64,000 bases of DNA, taken from NCBI GenBank assembly GCA_963753185.1, contig CAVWBO010000007.1, forward strand, positions 1,178,001-1,242,000, written 5' to 3'. Below, in pieces: positions 1 to 10,268 of the stretch. The notes beneath the pieces were generated by a model that had not been told where the DNA came from, did no database searches, and worked only from the letters and a program-made list of their open reading frames with translations. This DNA is from SZUA-442 sp963753185. Its GTDB lineage: Bacteria > Actinomycetota > Acidimicrobiia > Spongiisociales > UBA5794. Made by a program: the position numbers and the translations under genes. Position 1 is the stretch's first letter. Every line of letters starts with the position of its first letter.

Positions 1-2
1 TC

Positions 3-338
3 GGCGGCGACCCGGTGAACGGCACCAACTTCGTCGACTGCCTCGAGCTCTTCAACGAGGACCCTGCGACCGAGGGTGTCATCATGATCGGAGAGATCGG
101 TGGCACTGCCGAGGAAGAAGCCGCCGAATGGATCTCGGCCAACATGACGAAGCCCGTCGCCGGGTTCATCGCGGGCACGTCTGCGCCTCCCGGGAAGCGC
201 ATGGGTCACGCGGGGGCGATCATCTCGGGTGGCAAGGGGACAGCGGGGGCCAAGATCGAGGCACTGGAGGCTGCGGGGGTCATCGTCGCCCCGACGCCGA
301 CCGACATGGGAGCAGCGATGCTGCGCGCGATGTCCTAG
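3..338 (+). CDS. sucD: Succinate-CoA ligase subunit alpha (C-terminal part, cut by window edge)
   Basis: This is the C-terminal third of the CoA-binding alpha subunit of succinyl-CoA synthetase, which converts succinyl-CoA to succinate with nucleotide formation in the TCA cycle. The reading frame is open to the left edge, so the start lies outside. The segment GGDPVNGTNF is the typical alpha-subunit stretch before the phosphohistidine domain. KRMGHAGAIISGGKGTA contains the His that is phosphorylated during catalysis (codon 207-209). The C-terminus ends in a family-typical way. The first GTG in frame (15) is internal and is not a start. Other TCA genes (icd, mdh, sdh) follow within 11 kb. Confidence 0.95.
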   Translation, partial: GGDPVNGTNFVDCLELFNEDPATEGVIMIGEIGGTAEEEAAEWISANMTKPVAGFIAGTSAPPGKRMGHAGAIISGGKGTAGAKIEALEAAGVIVAPTPTDMGAAMLRAMS

Positions 339-435
339 TTCCCAGCCCCAGTCGGGCGACGTGATACGGTCAACCGTGTCCACGAGTCAAGGCATCCGGG
401 ACGACACGCCATCCGGTAAGGGCCACCACGTCGCA

Positions 436-441
436 TAGAAT
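436..441 (+). promoter_or_regulatory. -10 box for leaderless purN transcript
   Basis: TAGAAT lies 8 nt before the purN ATG and no Shine-Dalgarno sequence is present. The spacing puts the transcript start at or next to the start codon. No good -35 hexamer is visible. Confidence 0.5.
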
Positions 442-449
442 CGACGTCG

Positions 450-1088
450 ATGCCAGACCCACGCCCGATTGCCGTCCTCATTTCGGGGAGTGGCTCGAAC
501 CTCCAGGCCCTCATCGATGCAGGAGCTCGCGGCGAACTCGATTGCATCATCAGGGTCGTCATCGCGGACCGCCACGACGCCCGAGGTCTCGATCGTGCGC
601 GAGACGCCGGCATCGCAACGGAAGTCTTCCCCCTCAAGGATTTCGACGACAGGGTGTCGTTCACGTCGGCCATCTGCGACGCCGCAACGAGTCACGGAGC
701 GACGGGACTCGTCCTCGCCGGGTTCATGAGGGTGCTCGCACCCAATGCGATCGAGCGGTTCCCGAACGCGATCATCAACATCCATCCAGCGCTGCTGCCT
801 GCGTTTCCCGGAGCACATGCAGTGGACCTCGCACTCGAGCACGGCGTAGCCATCACCGGCGTCACCGTCCACTTCGTGGACGAGCAGGTGGACCACGGCC
901 CGATCATCGCCCAGACCGCCGTTCGCGTGCATCACGATGACGATCGGGAGACACTCCACGCCCGGATCCAGGAGGTCGAACACCGTCTCTACCCGAAGGT
1001 CGTCGCTGCGTTCGGGCGTGGCGACCTCGTCGTGGAAGGTCGCAGGGTCCACTGGGTTGGTGCGTCCCGGGCAATGGAGGCCGTGTGA
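450..1088 (+). CDS. purN: Phosphoribosylglycinamide formyltransferase (GART)
   Basis: This enzyme transfers a formyl group from 10-formyl-THF to GAR, the third step of purine synthesis, in the cytoplasm. The 212 residues match the usual length. The N-terminal loop SGSGSNLQALID (12-23) binds the phosphate. The catalytic triad of the family is visible as N110 and H112 in NIHPALLPAFPG and D148 in VDEQVDHGPI. The ATG at 450 is preceded by TAGAAT at leaderless spacing. The stop overlaps the start of purH (TGATG), so the two are translationally coupled. The downstream folD makes the folate C1 units used by this enzyme and by PurH. Confidence 0.95.
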   Translation: MPDPRPIAVLISGSGSNLQALIDAGARGELDCIIRVVIADRHDARGLDRARDAGIATEVFPLKDFDDRVSFTSAICDAATSHGATGLVLAGFMRVLAPNAIERFPNAIINIHPALLPAFPGAHAVDLALEHGVAITGVTVHFVDEQVDHGPIIAQTAVRVHHDDDRETLHARIQEVEHRLYPKVVAAFGRGDLVVEGRRVHWVGASRAMEAV

Positions 1089-2605
1089 TGGACACGATCC
1101 CCGTCGAGAGGGCGCTCATCTCGGTCTCCGACAAGACCGGAATCACGGAGTTCGCCCGCTCACTCACCGATGCGGGGGTCGAGATCGTCTCGTCCGGCGG
1201 GACGGCGCACCATCTCGAACAGTCAGGCATCGCTGTCGTGCGTGTCGAGGACGCAACAGGAGCGCCAGAGCTGCTCGGTGGCCGCGTCAAGACCCTCCAC
1301 CCGAGGATCCACGGCGGCATCCTCGCCGACCTCGGCGTCGACGCGCACCGACAGGATCTCATCGACAACGGGATCGAGCCGTTCCAGCTCGTTGTCGTCA
1401 ACCTGTATCCGTTCGAGGAGACGATCGCGTCAGGTGCAGGGACCGAGGAGATCATCGAGAACATCGATATCGGTGGGCCTGCGATGATCCGCGCCGCTGC
1501 CAAGAACCACGCATGGGTTGCGACCGTCGTGTCGCCCGACCGCTACGCGGAGGTGGTCGCGGCCGTTGCAGGTGGAGGGACGACGGCGTCGCTGAGGCGC
1601 GAACTCGCGAGGGAGGCGTTCTTTCGGACGGCGCAGTACGACGCTGCGATCGTGAACTGGTTCGAGCGTGATGGAGCCGATCGCCTCGCCCTCGCCCTCA
1701 CACGGCGTGCATCGCTGCGTTACGGGGAGAACCCGCACCAACCGGCTGCGCTGTACGCGGCTGACGGTACGAAGGGCTGGTGGGTGGGAGCAGACCTGCT
1801 CCAGGGCAAGGAGATGTCGTTCAACAACTGGGCGGACGCCGACGCGGCATGGCGCCTCGTATCCGATCTCCCCCCTGGATCTGTCGCGATCCTCAAGCAC
1901 ATGAACGCCTGCGGGGTGGCGATCGGCACCACGATGGCCATGGCGTTCGACAAGGCCTGGGAGTGCGACCCGCTGTCGGCGTACGGTGGTGTGATCGCAT
2001 GCAACGGCACCATCGACGGACCGACGGCGTCGGCGATCAGCCGCTTCTTCGTCGAGATCGTGATCGGTCCCTCGATCGATGACGAAGCTCGGTCGATCCT
2101 CAGCCAGAGGCCGAACCTCCGCGTGATCCTGGCGGCTCCACCGTCAGGCTTCGACCTCGACATCCGATCGATCGACGACGGGTACCTCATCCAGAAGGCA
2201 GACACGATCCGTGCGGGATCCACAGGATGGCAGTCGAAGGCGAGGAATCCGACCGACGCCGAGCTGAGGGACCTCGAGATGGCGTGGGTCATCGCCGCTC
2301 ACACCAAATCGAACGCGATCGTGCTCGTCAAGGACGGAGCTGCCGTCGGCGTCGGCGCGGGCGACCAGAGCCGCGTCGGTGCAGCTGAACGGGCCCTCGC
2401 AAAGGCAGGGAGCCGGTCCAAGGGAGCGGTCTGTGCATCTGATGCGTTCTTCCCGTTCCGTGACGGTCCCGACACCATGGCTGGCGCCGGTGTCACCGCG
2501 ATCGTCGCCCCCGGGGGCTCGGTGCGCGACGACGAGGTGGTTCAGTCCGCGATCGACCATGATATGGCCCTGATGTTCACGAGCGAAAGGCACTTCCGAC
2601 ATTGA
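1088..2605 (+). CDS. purH: Bifunctional AICAR transformylase / IMP cyclohydrolase
   Basis: It catalyses the last two steps of IMP synthesis. The N-terminal MGS-like cyclohydrolase domain (about 1-200) shows SVSDKTGI, SSGGTA and GGRVKTLHPRIHGG. The transformylase domain shows LRYGENPHQ, GKEMSFNNW and the Lys-His pair K270-H271. That pair sits in KHMNACG, where most homologues have KHxNPCG, so the Pro is replaced by Ala. The C-terminus AGVTAIVAPGGSVRDDEV is canonical. The length of 505 residues is slightly short of E. coli PurH (529). I chose ATG 1088 (TGATG overlap with purN) over the in-frame GTG three bases upstream. The stop overlaps the TTG start of folD. Confidence 0.95.
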   Translation: MDTIPVERALISVSDKTGITEFARSLTDAGVEIVSSGGTAHHLEQSGIAVVRVEDATGAPELLGGRVKTLHPRIHGGILADLGVDAHRQDLIDNGIEPFQLVVVNLYPFEETIASGAGTEEIIENIDIGGPAMIRAAAKNHAWVATVVSPDRYAEVVAAVAGGGTTASLRRELAREAFFRTAQYDAAIVNWFERDGADRLALALTRRASLRYGENPHQPAALYAADGTKGWWVGADLLQGKEMSFNNWADADAAWRLVSDLPPGSVAILKHMNACGVAIGTTMAMAFDKAWECDPLSAYGGVIACNGTIDGPTASAISRFFVEIVIGPSIDDEARSILSQRPNLRVILAAPPSGFDLDIRSIDDGYLIQKADTIRAGSTGWQSKARNPTDAELRDLEMAWVIAAHTKSNAIVLVKDGAAVGVGAGDQSRVGAAERALAKAGSRSKGAVCASDAFFPFRDGPDTMAGAGVTAIVAPGGSVRDDEVVQSAIDHDMALMFTSERHFRH

Positions 2606-3498
2606 GCGCACGCATCCTCTCGGGAACAGATGTCGCCGCGATCGTCCGAACGAACGTCGCTCGGGATGTCGCGGAGCTCGAGTCACTCGGGACGACCGTG
2701 GGCCTCGCGACGGTGCTCGTCGGGGACGATCCTGCGTCCCACGTGTACGTCTCGTACAAGCACAAGGACGCGCAAGCGGTCGGTATCGCCTCGATCGATG
2801 TCAGGCTGCCGGCCAGAGCGACCCAGGCCGAGGTGATGGCCGCCGTAGACACGCTGAACGAGCGCGACGATGTGACGGGCATCATCGTGCAGCTCCCGCT
2901 TCCGGACCATCTCGACGGTGAGGCCGCTGTGGAACGGGTTCTCCCTTCCAAGGATGCCGACGGCCTCCATCCGTTCAACCTCGGACGGTTGATCCTCGGG
3001 AGGCCCGCCCCACTCCCGGCGACGCCATCGGGCGTGATGATGCTGCTGAGCCACTATGGCATTGCCACGGAAGGCAGGACCGCTGTGGTCGTCGGCAGGA
3101 GCTTCCTCGTCGGAAAGCCGATGGGGCTGCTCCTCGGGGCCAAGGGCGTCGATGCTACGGTCATCCAGGCACACTCTCGGACGCCGGATCTCCCTGCTGT
3201 GTGCCGATCAGCGGACATCCTGGTCACGGCGATCGGGAGACCCGGCATGGTGACGGCGGAGTACGTCAAGCCAGGCGCGGTGGTGATCGATGTCGGGACG
3301 AACCGCACCGACGACGGTCTCGTGGGAGACGTAGCATTCGCCGAGGTTGCCGAGGTGGCGTCCGCGATCACGCCGGTGCCCGGTGGCGTCGGACCGATGA
3401 CGAGGGCCTCACTCCTCAGCAACACCGTGACGCTCGCCCATGCCGCACGCGTCGCTGCCAAGGGCCGAGTTCCCGATTCGACAACACAGATGGAGTGA
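2602..3498 (+). CDS. folD: Methylenetetrahydrofolate dehydrogenase / methenyl-THF cyclohydrolase
   Basis: It interconverts 5,10-methylene-THF and 10-formyl-THF with NADP(H) and supplies C1 units to PurN and PurH encoded just upstream. The catalytic pattern is visible: Y49 and K53 in SHVYVSYKHK, QLPLP (97-101) and KDADGLHP (D118/D120). The Rossmann part carries GRSFLVGKPM, and the C-terminal signature is PVPGGVGPMTRASLL. Usual members have PCTPxG before the Rossmann domain; here it is PATPSG. The start is TTG at 2602, overlapping the purH stop by four bases (TTGA); no ATG fits. The length of 298 residues is normal. Confidence 0.94.
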   Translation: MSARILSGTDVAAIVRTNVARDVAELESLGTTVGLATVLVGDDPASHVYVSYKHKDAQAVGIASIDVRLPARATQAEVMAAVDTLNERDDVTGIIVQLPLPDHLDGEAAVERVLPSKDADGLHPFNLGRLILGRPAPLPATPSGVMMLLSHYGIATEGRTAVVVGRSFLVGKPMGLLLGAKGVDATVIQAHSRTPDLPAVCRSADILVTAIGRPGMVTAEYVKPGAVVIDVGTNRTDDGLVGDVAFAEVAEVASAITPVPGGVGPMTRASLLSNTVTLAHAARVAAKGRVPDSTTQME

Positions 3499-3500
3499 CC

Positions 3501-4706
3501 ATGGCGACACCGATCACCAAGACCGACGATGGCCTTCGGGTACCGGACGACCCGATCCTCCCCTTCATCGAGGGCGACGGCATCGGTCCGGACATCTGGG
3601 CATCCGCCCAGAACGTCTTCGACGCCGCCGTGGCGAAGGCCTACCGGGGTGAGCGAGCGATCTCGTGGATGGAAGTCCTCGCAGGCGAGAAGGCCTTCAA
3701 CGAAACCGGTGAATGGCTTCCCGATGCGACCGTCGATGCCTTCCGAACCTACCTCGTCGGCATCAAGGGACCCCTCACCACACCGGTCGGAGGCGGTATC
3801 CGATCCCTGAACGTCGCCCTTCGGCAGATCCTCGACCTCTACGTGTGCCTCCGCCCTGTTCGGTGGTACGCAGGCGTACCGTCGCCCGTCAAGCACCCCG
3901 AGGCCGTCGACATGGTGATCTTCCGCGAGAACACCGAGGATGTGTACGCAGGCAAGGAACTCGAGGCAGGGTCCGAGGGTGTTCGGAAGCTGCTGGCATT
4001 CCTCGACGAGACGTATGGGTGGGACATCCGCACCGACTCCGGCCTCGGCATCAAGCCGATCTCGGAGACGGGCACCAAGCGGCTCGTGCGAGCTGCGATC
4101 CAGTACGCCCTCGATCAGGGTCGCAGATCCGTCACGCTCGTCCACAAGGGAAACATCATGAAGTTCACGGAGGGGGCCTTCAGGGAGTGGGGCTACGAGG
4201 TGGTGCGCGACGAGTTCGCCGACGTCGCCGTCGGCTGGGAGGACTGCAACGGGCAGCCCGGTGACCGCATGCTCGTCAAGGATGTCATCGCCGACGCCTT
4301 CCTCCAACAGATCCTCACCCGACCGGGCGAGTACGACGTCATCGCGACCATGAACCTCAACGGCGACTACATCTCCGATGCGCTCGCCGCACAGGTCGGG
4401 GGCATCGGCATCGCACCGGGGGGAAACATCAACTACGAGTCAGGGTTCGCGATATTCGAGGCGACCCATGGGACGGCTCCGAAGTATGCGGGACTGGACA
4501 AGGTCAACCCCGGCTCGGTCATCCTCTCGGGTGAGATGATGTTCCGGTATCTCGGCTGGGACGAGGCGGCGGATCTCATCGTCACCGGCATGGAGGCTGC
4601 GATCGGCGACAAGATCGTCACCTATGACTTCGCTCGGTTGATGGACAACGCGACCGAGGTCTCGTGTTCGGCCTTCGGCGAAGCCGTCGTCGACAGGATG
4701 TCATAG
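3501..4706 (+). CDS. icd: NADP-dependent isocitrate dehydrogenase, E. coli type
   Basis: It oxidatively decarboxylates isocitrate to 2-oxoglutarate in the TCA cycle. The 401-residue protein has the substrate loop RSLNVALRQ, where S102 is at the position phosphorylated by AceK in E. coli, followed by LRPVRWYAGVPSPVKHPE. The NADP-specific pattern is retained: K-Y in HGTAPKYAG, a Val in KVNPGSV, and a Tyr and Arg in VTYDFARLM. The open frame continues upstream to 3201 inside folD, but that part has no homology. The ATG at 3501 directly follows folD and starts a typical N-terminus. It lies in one run with folD upstream and mdh downstream. Confidence 0.95.
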   Translation: MATPITKTDDGLRVPDDPILPFIEGDGIGPDIWASAQNVFDAAVAKAYRGERAISWMEVLAGEKAFNETGEWLPDATVDAFRTYLVGIKGPLTTPVGGGIRSLNVALRQILDLYVCLRPVRWYAGVPSPVKHPEAVDMVIFRENTEDVYAGKELEAGSEGVRKLLAFLDETYGWDIRTDSGLGIKPISETGTKRLVRAAIQYALDQGRRSVTLVHKGNIMKFTEGAFREWGYEVVRDEFADVAVGWEDCNGQPGDRMLVKDVIADAFLQQILTRPGEYDVIATMNLNGDYISDALAAQVGGIGIAPGGNINYESGFAIFEATHGTAPKYAGLDKVNPGSVILSGEMMFRYLGWDEAADLIVTGMEAAIGDKIVTYDFARLMDNATEVSCSAFGEAVVDRMS

Positions 4707-4721
4707 AACGAGGAGGAAACG

Positions 4722-5651
4722 ATGAGCAAGGTCACCGTCGTCGGCGCAGGGAAGTACGGATCCACCACAGTCCAGCGAATCGCCGAGTGGGACATCGTCG
4801 ATGAAGTGGTCATGACCGACATCGTCGAGGGTCTGCCCCAGGGGCTCGCACTCGACATGAACCAATCCAGACCGCTCGTCGGGTACAGGACCCTCGTGAC
4901 GGGGACGAACGACTATGCCGATACATCGGGTTCGGACGTCGTGGTCATCACGGCGGGCCTGCCACGAAAGCCTGGCATGTCAAGGATGGACCTCCTTGGT
5001 GTCAATGCGGGGATCGTCACCTCGGTGACAGAGGAGATCGTCCGCTACTCACCCGAGGCGGTGATCATCGTCGTGACGAACCCGCTCGATCAGATGACCA
5101 CGCTCGCGGCGCAGGTGTCCGGACTGCCGAAGCACAAGGTGCTCGGCCAGGCGGGAATGCTCGACAGTGCACGTTTCGCACACTTCATCGCCGAGGCCTC
5201 CGGACACGATGTCCTCGACATCACCGCGGTCACCCTCGGATCACATGGTGAGACCATGGTCCCCGTGCCCTCGTTGTGCACGGTGGGGGAGCGGCCGTTG
5301 ACCGACGTGCTCGACCCCGGGACGATCGAGGGGCTCGTCGAGCGAACTCGCAACGGCGGCGGCGAGATCGTCGCATTTCTCAAGACCGGATCCGCGTACT
5401 ACGCGCCGTCTGCCGCGGCGGCCGCGATGGTGAAGGCGATCGTCGAGGACGCTGGAGCCCAGATGCCCGTGTGCGCGTGGATGGAGGGCCAGTACGGCAT
5501 CTCGGACGTGTACCTCGGTGTGTTGGCCAGACTTGGCCGCAACGGCGTCGAGGAGGTCGTCGAGACCCCCCTGACAGACGACGAGGTCAGAGGACTGGTC
5601 GAAGCGGCTGCGGCCGTGAAGGAGAAGGTCGGCGAGCTCGCGGAGCTCTGA
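4722..5651 (+). CDS. mdh: Malate dehydrogenase, LDH-like type
   Basis: It oxidises malate to oxaloacetate with NAD. The 309 residues show the NAD-binding GAGKYGSTT (8-16) and D33, which prefers NAD over NADP. Malate-specific arginines lie in PRKPGMSRMDLL (R82 and R88), followed by VTNPLDQMT (N120), R151, and the catalytic His in LGSHGETMVP (H175). It is of the LDH-like branch rather than the mitochondrial/E. coli branch. An aggaggaaac ribosome binding site precedes ATG 4722, 15 nt after the icd stop, which supports co-expression with icd. Confidence 0.95.
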   Translation: MSKVTVVGAGKYGSTTVQRIAEWDIVDEVVMTDIVEGLPQGLALDMNQSRPLVGYRTLVTGTNDYADTSGSDVVVITAGLPRKPGMSRMDLLGVNAGIVTSVTEEIVRYSPEAVIIVVTNPLDQMTTLAAQVSGLPKHKVLGQAGMLDSARFAHFIAEASGHDVLDITAVTLGSHGETMVPVPSLCTVGERPLTDVLDPGTIEGLVERTRNGGGEIVAFLKTGSAYYAPSAAAAAMVKAIVEDAGAQMPVCAWMEGQYGISDVYLGVLARLGRNGVEEVVETPLTDDEVRGLVEAAAAVKEKVGELAEL

Positions 5652-5656
5652 CGAAC

Positions 5657-6583
5657 CTAGCTCGGGGAGAAGGCTGCCTTCTCCGCAGCGTACGCCTCGG
5701 CGGCCTCCTGGATCTCCCGCGCACTGATCTCTGCCGCAGCGCGTTGGCGCTTGGCGCGGGCGTGGGTGGCAACGATGTCCCGGCGACGCGCCCAGAGCCC
5801 GACGGCTCCGACGAACAGGATGGTGGCACCCAGGCCGGCGAGCCACCAACCCGGTGCCGCCTGGACGTCCTTGTACTGAGCGGAGATCCCGACCGAGCCG
5901 TCCGCTTGGACCGTCATCATCTGGGTCTCGATCAGGTGCTGCCTCATTGCTCCCGCGGACATCACGACGACACCCCACGCGGCCACCGAAGTGACGATCA
6001 GCACGCGGTTCGCAGCGAGCCCGATCGGCTGGATCGCAATCGACAGACCCCCGGTCAACAAGGCGACGAACAGGACGATGACCCATGTCTCGAGCTCGAG
6101 TTCGCTCCCAACGATCGTCGACGCAAGGAGGCCGAATACGAGAGCGAAGACGATGAGGAAGCTCAACATCGCGCGTCGGAAGAACCGGACCCTCTGTCCG
6201 AGGGTGCTTCGGAGGGCGAGGGAGATGGCGGTCGCCAGGACGACGGCAACCGCGACACCCATCACCGTTGTGACGGTGAGTGTGATCTCACGATCGGCGA
6301 GGAGGAAGGCGTACACCGTCGACGCCACGACGAAGTACGCGGCGATGGCGATGGAGGTGCGGTTCTTCATGGCTCCCTCCCACGACACGGCGAGACCGCC
6401 GATGAGGAGGAGGATCGCGAGCGTGGCGAAGACCATCCCATGGTCGGACTCGTAACCACGTATGGACCATGGGGTGATGACGAAGCCGAAGGACTGGTTG
6501 ACCCTGGCAACTTCCCAGACCACGGAGGCAAGGATGATCGCCGGTCCGAGTGCGATCGCGATCTTCGTCCAGTTCTTCTTCAA
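5657..6583 (-). CDS. Polytopic membrane protein of unknown function
   Basis: I do not recognise this family. The 308-residue product begins MKKNWTKIA and has about eight hydrophobic segments spread over residues 8-270. They include IALGPAIILASVVWEVA near the start and GLGATILFVGAVGLW near the end. A charged, Ala-rich helical tail (about 275-308, with RRRDIVATHARAKRQRAA) is probably cytoplasmic. A hydrophilic loop of about 30 residues before the last segment is probably extracytoplasmic. It runs convergent to mdh, with a gap of five bases. No catalytic motif is visible. Confidence 0.7.
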   Translation of the reverse strand: MKKNWTKIAIALGPAIILASVVWEVARVNQSFGFVITPWSIRGYESDHGMVFATLAILLLIGGLAVSWEGAMKNRTSIAIAAYFVVASTVYAFLLADREITLTVTTVMGVAVAVVLATAISLALRSTLGQRVRFFRRAMLSFLIVFALVFGLLASTIVGSELELETWVIVLFVALLTGGLSIAIQPIGLAANRVLIVTSVAAWGVVVMSAGAMRQHLIETQMMTVQADGSVGISAQYKDVQAAPGWWLAGLGATILFVGAVGLWARRRDIVATHARAKRQRAAAEISAREIQEAAEAYAAEKAAFSPS

Positions 6584-6653
6584 AGGGTGGCCTCCGGTCC
6601 GGGCGATACTCTATCGGATCGTGGGGGGTGCAGCACGTCAGAAGTGCCTATTG

Positions 6654-6682
6654 TTGCTACACATTCGGGTGCTGGGTAGAGT
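6654..6682 (+). promoter_or_regulatory. Candidate promoter of the HU gene
   Basis: TTGCTA (6654-6659) and TAGAGT (6677-6682) are separated by 17 nt and lie about 50 nt before the HU ATG. The overlapping TACACT at 6683-6688 is an alternative -10. Both are weak matches to the sigma-70 consensus. Confidence 0.35.
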
Positions 6683-6735
6683 TACACTCGTGTTATTCGT
6701 TCCACGACCGTCGTGGACAACCCAGGAGGTTTCCC

Positions 6736-7014
6736 ATGAACAAGGGCGAACTCATCGAAGCCGTCGCTCGCAACACAGGCGAGTCGAAGGCATTGGCTGA
6801 GAAGATCATCAACGAGACGCTCGACGTCATCGTGACGGGTGTCGTTTCATCCGGCAAGGTGTCGATCACGGGCTTCGGCACGTTCGAGGCACGCAATCGT
6901 GCGGCACGCACGGCTCGCAACCCCCAGACCGGCGCCGAGATCCACGTCAAGGCGACTCGGGTCCCGGCTTTCAAGGCCGGCAAGGGCTTCAAGGACTCCG
7001 TGAAGCCCGGCTGA
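6736..7014 (+). CDS. hup: HU-family DNA-binding protein
   Basis: It is a small nucleoid protein that bends DNA as a dimer. The 92 residues match the HU/IHF family: MNKGELIEAVA at the N-terminus, SGKVSITGFGTFE in the dimer core, RNPQTGAEI in the DNA-binding arm and a closing VPAFKAGKGFKDSV. It lacks the long Lys/Ala-rich tail seen in many mycobacterial and Streptomyces HU proteins. A strong aggaggt site lies 5 nt before ATG 6736, in contrast to many leaderless genes in this window. A terminator follows immediately. Confidence 0.95.
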   Translation: MNKGELIEAVARNTGESKALAEKIINETLDVIVTGVVSSGKVSITGFGTFEARNRAARTARNPQTGAEIHVKATRVPAFKAGKGFKDSVKPG

Positions 7015-7039
7015 GCACGCAACGACTACCAACGATCGG

Positions 7040-7071
7040 AAGGCGCCCCATCCGGGGCGCCTTCCCGTTTT
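7040..7071 (+). terminator. Rho-independent terminator after HU
   Basis: A perfect 10-bp stem (AAGGCGCCCC with GGGGCGCCTT) and a 4-nt loop are followed by CCCGTTTT. It ends the HU transcript. Confidence 0.85.
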
Positions 7072-7092
7072 CCGGCCCGGCCTTCGACGGTG

Positions 7093-7482
7093 TCAGGCCG
7101 GGTACTCCACATCGAGGCCCGAGAGCACCCGTGCGTAGTCGTTGATCACGTTCTGGTGCATCATGATCTTGGCCATGTTCCCACCGACCTTGATCTTGCC
7201 TGTCATGAATGCCATCTGGACGTTCAGCTCGCCCTTGGAGATCGCTTTGGATGTCTCGTAGTCGCTTCCGACGGTGACGTCGGGATCTGGAAGTGGCTCT
7301 CGCGCAGTGACGGCCGTTCCGTCGGCGATCTTCAGGTAGTACGACAGGTCTCCCTCCGCCGTACCCGAGACATCGAACTGGACGGCGAGGGTGACGTTGG
7401 CGATGGAGTTCTGGAACCCGGCGTCGCTGTTGAGCGCATCCTGGGCCGCACGGAAGTGGTCTTCGCTGAGGAACGTGGCCAC
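7093..7482 (-). CDS. SCP2 sterol-binding domain protein
   Basis: This 129-residue protein matches the stand-alone SCP2 lipid-transfer fold: a hydrophobic beta core (NVTLAVQFDV), an acidic middle and the helical/strand end GELNVQMAFMTGKIKVGGNM. Proteins of this family bind acyl chains or sterol-like lipids in a hydrophobic tunnel. In actinobacteria they often occur near lipid and acyl-CoA metabolism. It lies downstream of sdhB on the same strand with a gap of about 78 nt, so it may be read through from the sdh operon. The ligand cannot be told from sequence. Confidence 0.75.
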   Translation of the reverse strand: MATFLSEDHFRAAQDALNSDAGFQNSIANVTLAVQFDVSGTAEGDLSYYLKIADGTAVTAREPLPDPDVTVGSDYETSKAISKGELNVQMAFMTGKIKVGGNMAKIMMHQNVINDYARVLSGLDVEYPA

Positions 7483-7560
7483 GGTGGTCCTTTCATCGGT
7501 GTTGGCCGGGCCGAGTGTACCTGTCCGGTATCGACGAGCCCGTGTGCCCGTCGGGGCGCA

Positions 7561-8319
7561 CTATTGGCCTGCGCGGACACTGTTGCGGAACTGGGCCTTC
7601 ACGTAGTCGCGGTTCATCATCGCGATGAAGTCGATCGAGATGTTCTTGGGGCATGCCTTCTCGCACTCACCGTGGTTGGTGCACGACCCGAAGTACTCCT
7701 CCATCGTCTCGACCATCGCGACGGCCCGGGAGTAGCGCTCCGGCTGGCCCTGGGGCAACAGGTTGAGGTGCTGCATCTTCGCCGCCGTGAACAGGTTGGC
7801 CGCGCTGTTCGGGCATGCTGCGACGCATGCGGCGCAGCCGATGCAGGCGGCGGCGTCCATCGCAGCGTCTGCGGCCTCCTTCGGCACCCGTGTGATGTTG
7901 GCGTCGGGAGCCGCACCCGCGTTGATCGAGATGTATCCGCCTGCTTCGATGATCCTGTCGAAGGCGGAGCGATCGACGATCAGGTCCTTGATGACGGGCA
8001 TCGCCGTCGCACGCCACGGCTCGATGGTGATCGAGTCCCCGTTCGAGAACTTGCGCATGTGGAGTTGGCACGTCGCGGTTCCGCTCTGCGGGCCGTGGGG
8101 CTCCCCGTTGATCATGACCCCGCAGGTTCCGCAGATGCCCTCCCTGCAGTCGTGGTCGAACGCGATCGGCTCCTCGCCGATGTTGTTCAGGTGCTCGTTG
8201 ACCTCGTCGAGCATCTCGAGGAACGATGCGTCCTCCGACACGTTCCTCGCCTCGTACGTCTTGAACTCACCCTGTGCATCGGGGCTCGCCTGGCGCCAGA
8301 CCTTGAGAGTCAGGTTCAT
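7561..8319 (-). CDS. sdhB: Succinate dehydrogenase / fumarate reductase iron-sulfur subunit
   Basis: It transfers electrons from the FAD subunit to the membrane quinone site through three clusters. The 252 residues show the 2Fe-2S ligands C58, C63, C66 and C84, the 4Fe-4S set C159-xx-C162-xx-C165 with C169, and the 3Fe-4S set C213, C219, C223. The ATG directly follows the sdhA stop codon, so translation is coupled. Sequence spacing fits the type-B complexes of actinobacteria and Bacteroidetes. Confidence 0.95.
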   Translation of the reverse strand: MNLTLKVWRQASPDAQGEFKTYEARNVSEDASFLEMLDEVNEHLNNIGEEPIAFDHDCREGICGTCGVMINGEPHGPQSGTATCQLHMRKFSNGDSITIEPWRATAMPVIKDLIVDRSAFDRIIEAGGYISINAGAAPDANITRVPKEAADAAMDAAACIGCAACVAACPNSAANLFTAAKMQHLNLLPQGQPERYSRAVAMVETMEEYFGSCTNHGECEKACPKNISIDFIAMMNRDYVKAQFRNSVRAGQ

Positions 8320-10254
<1,935 letters not shown>

Positions 10255-10268
10255 GTTCTTCCTTCCGC

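Noticed and set aside
3054..4307. Long minus-strand open frame of about 417 codons opposite folD and icd
   Set aside because: It is the complement of conserved folD and icd. High GC content makes long antisense frames common; no family similarity is seen.
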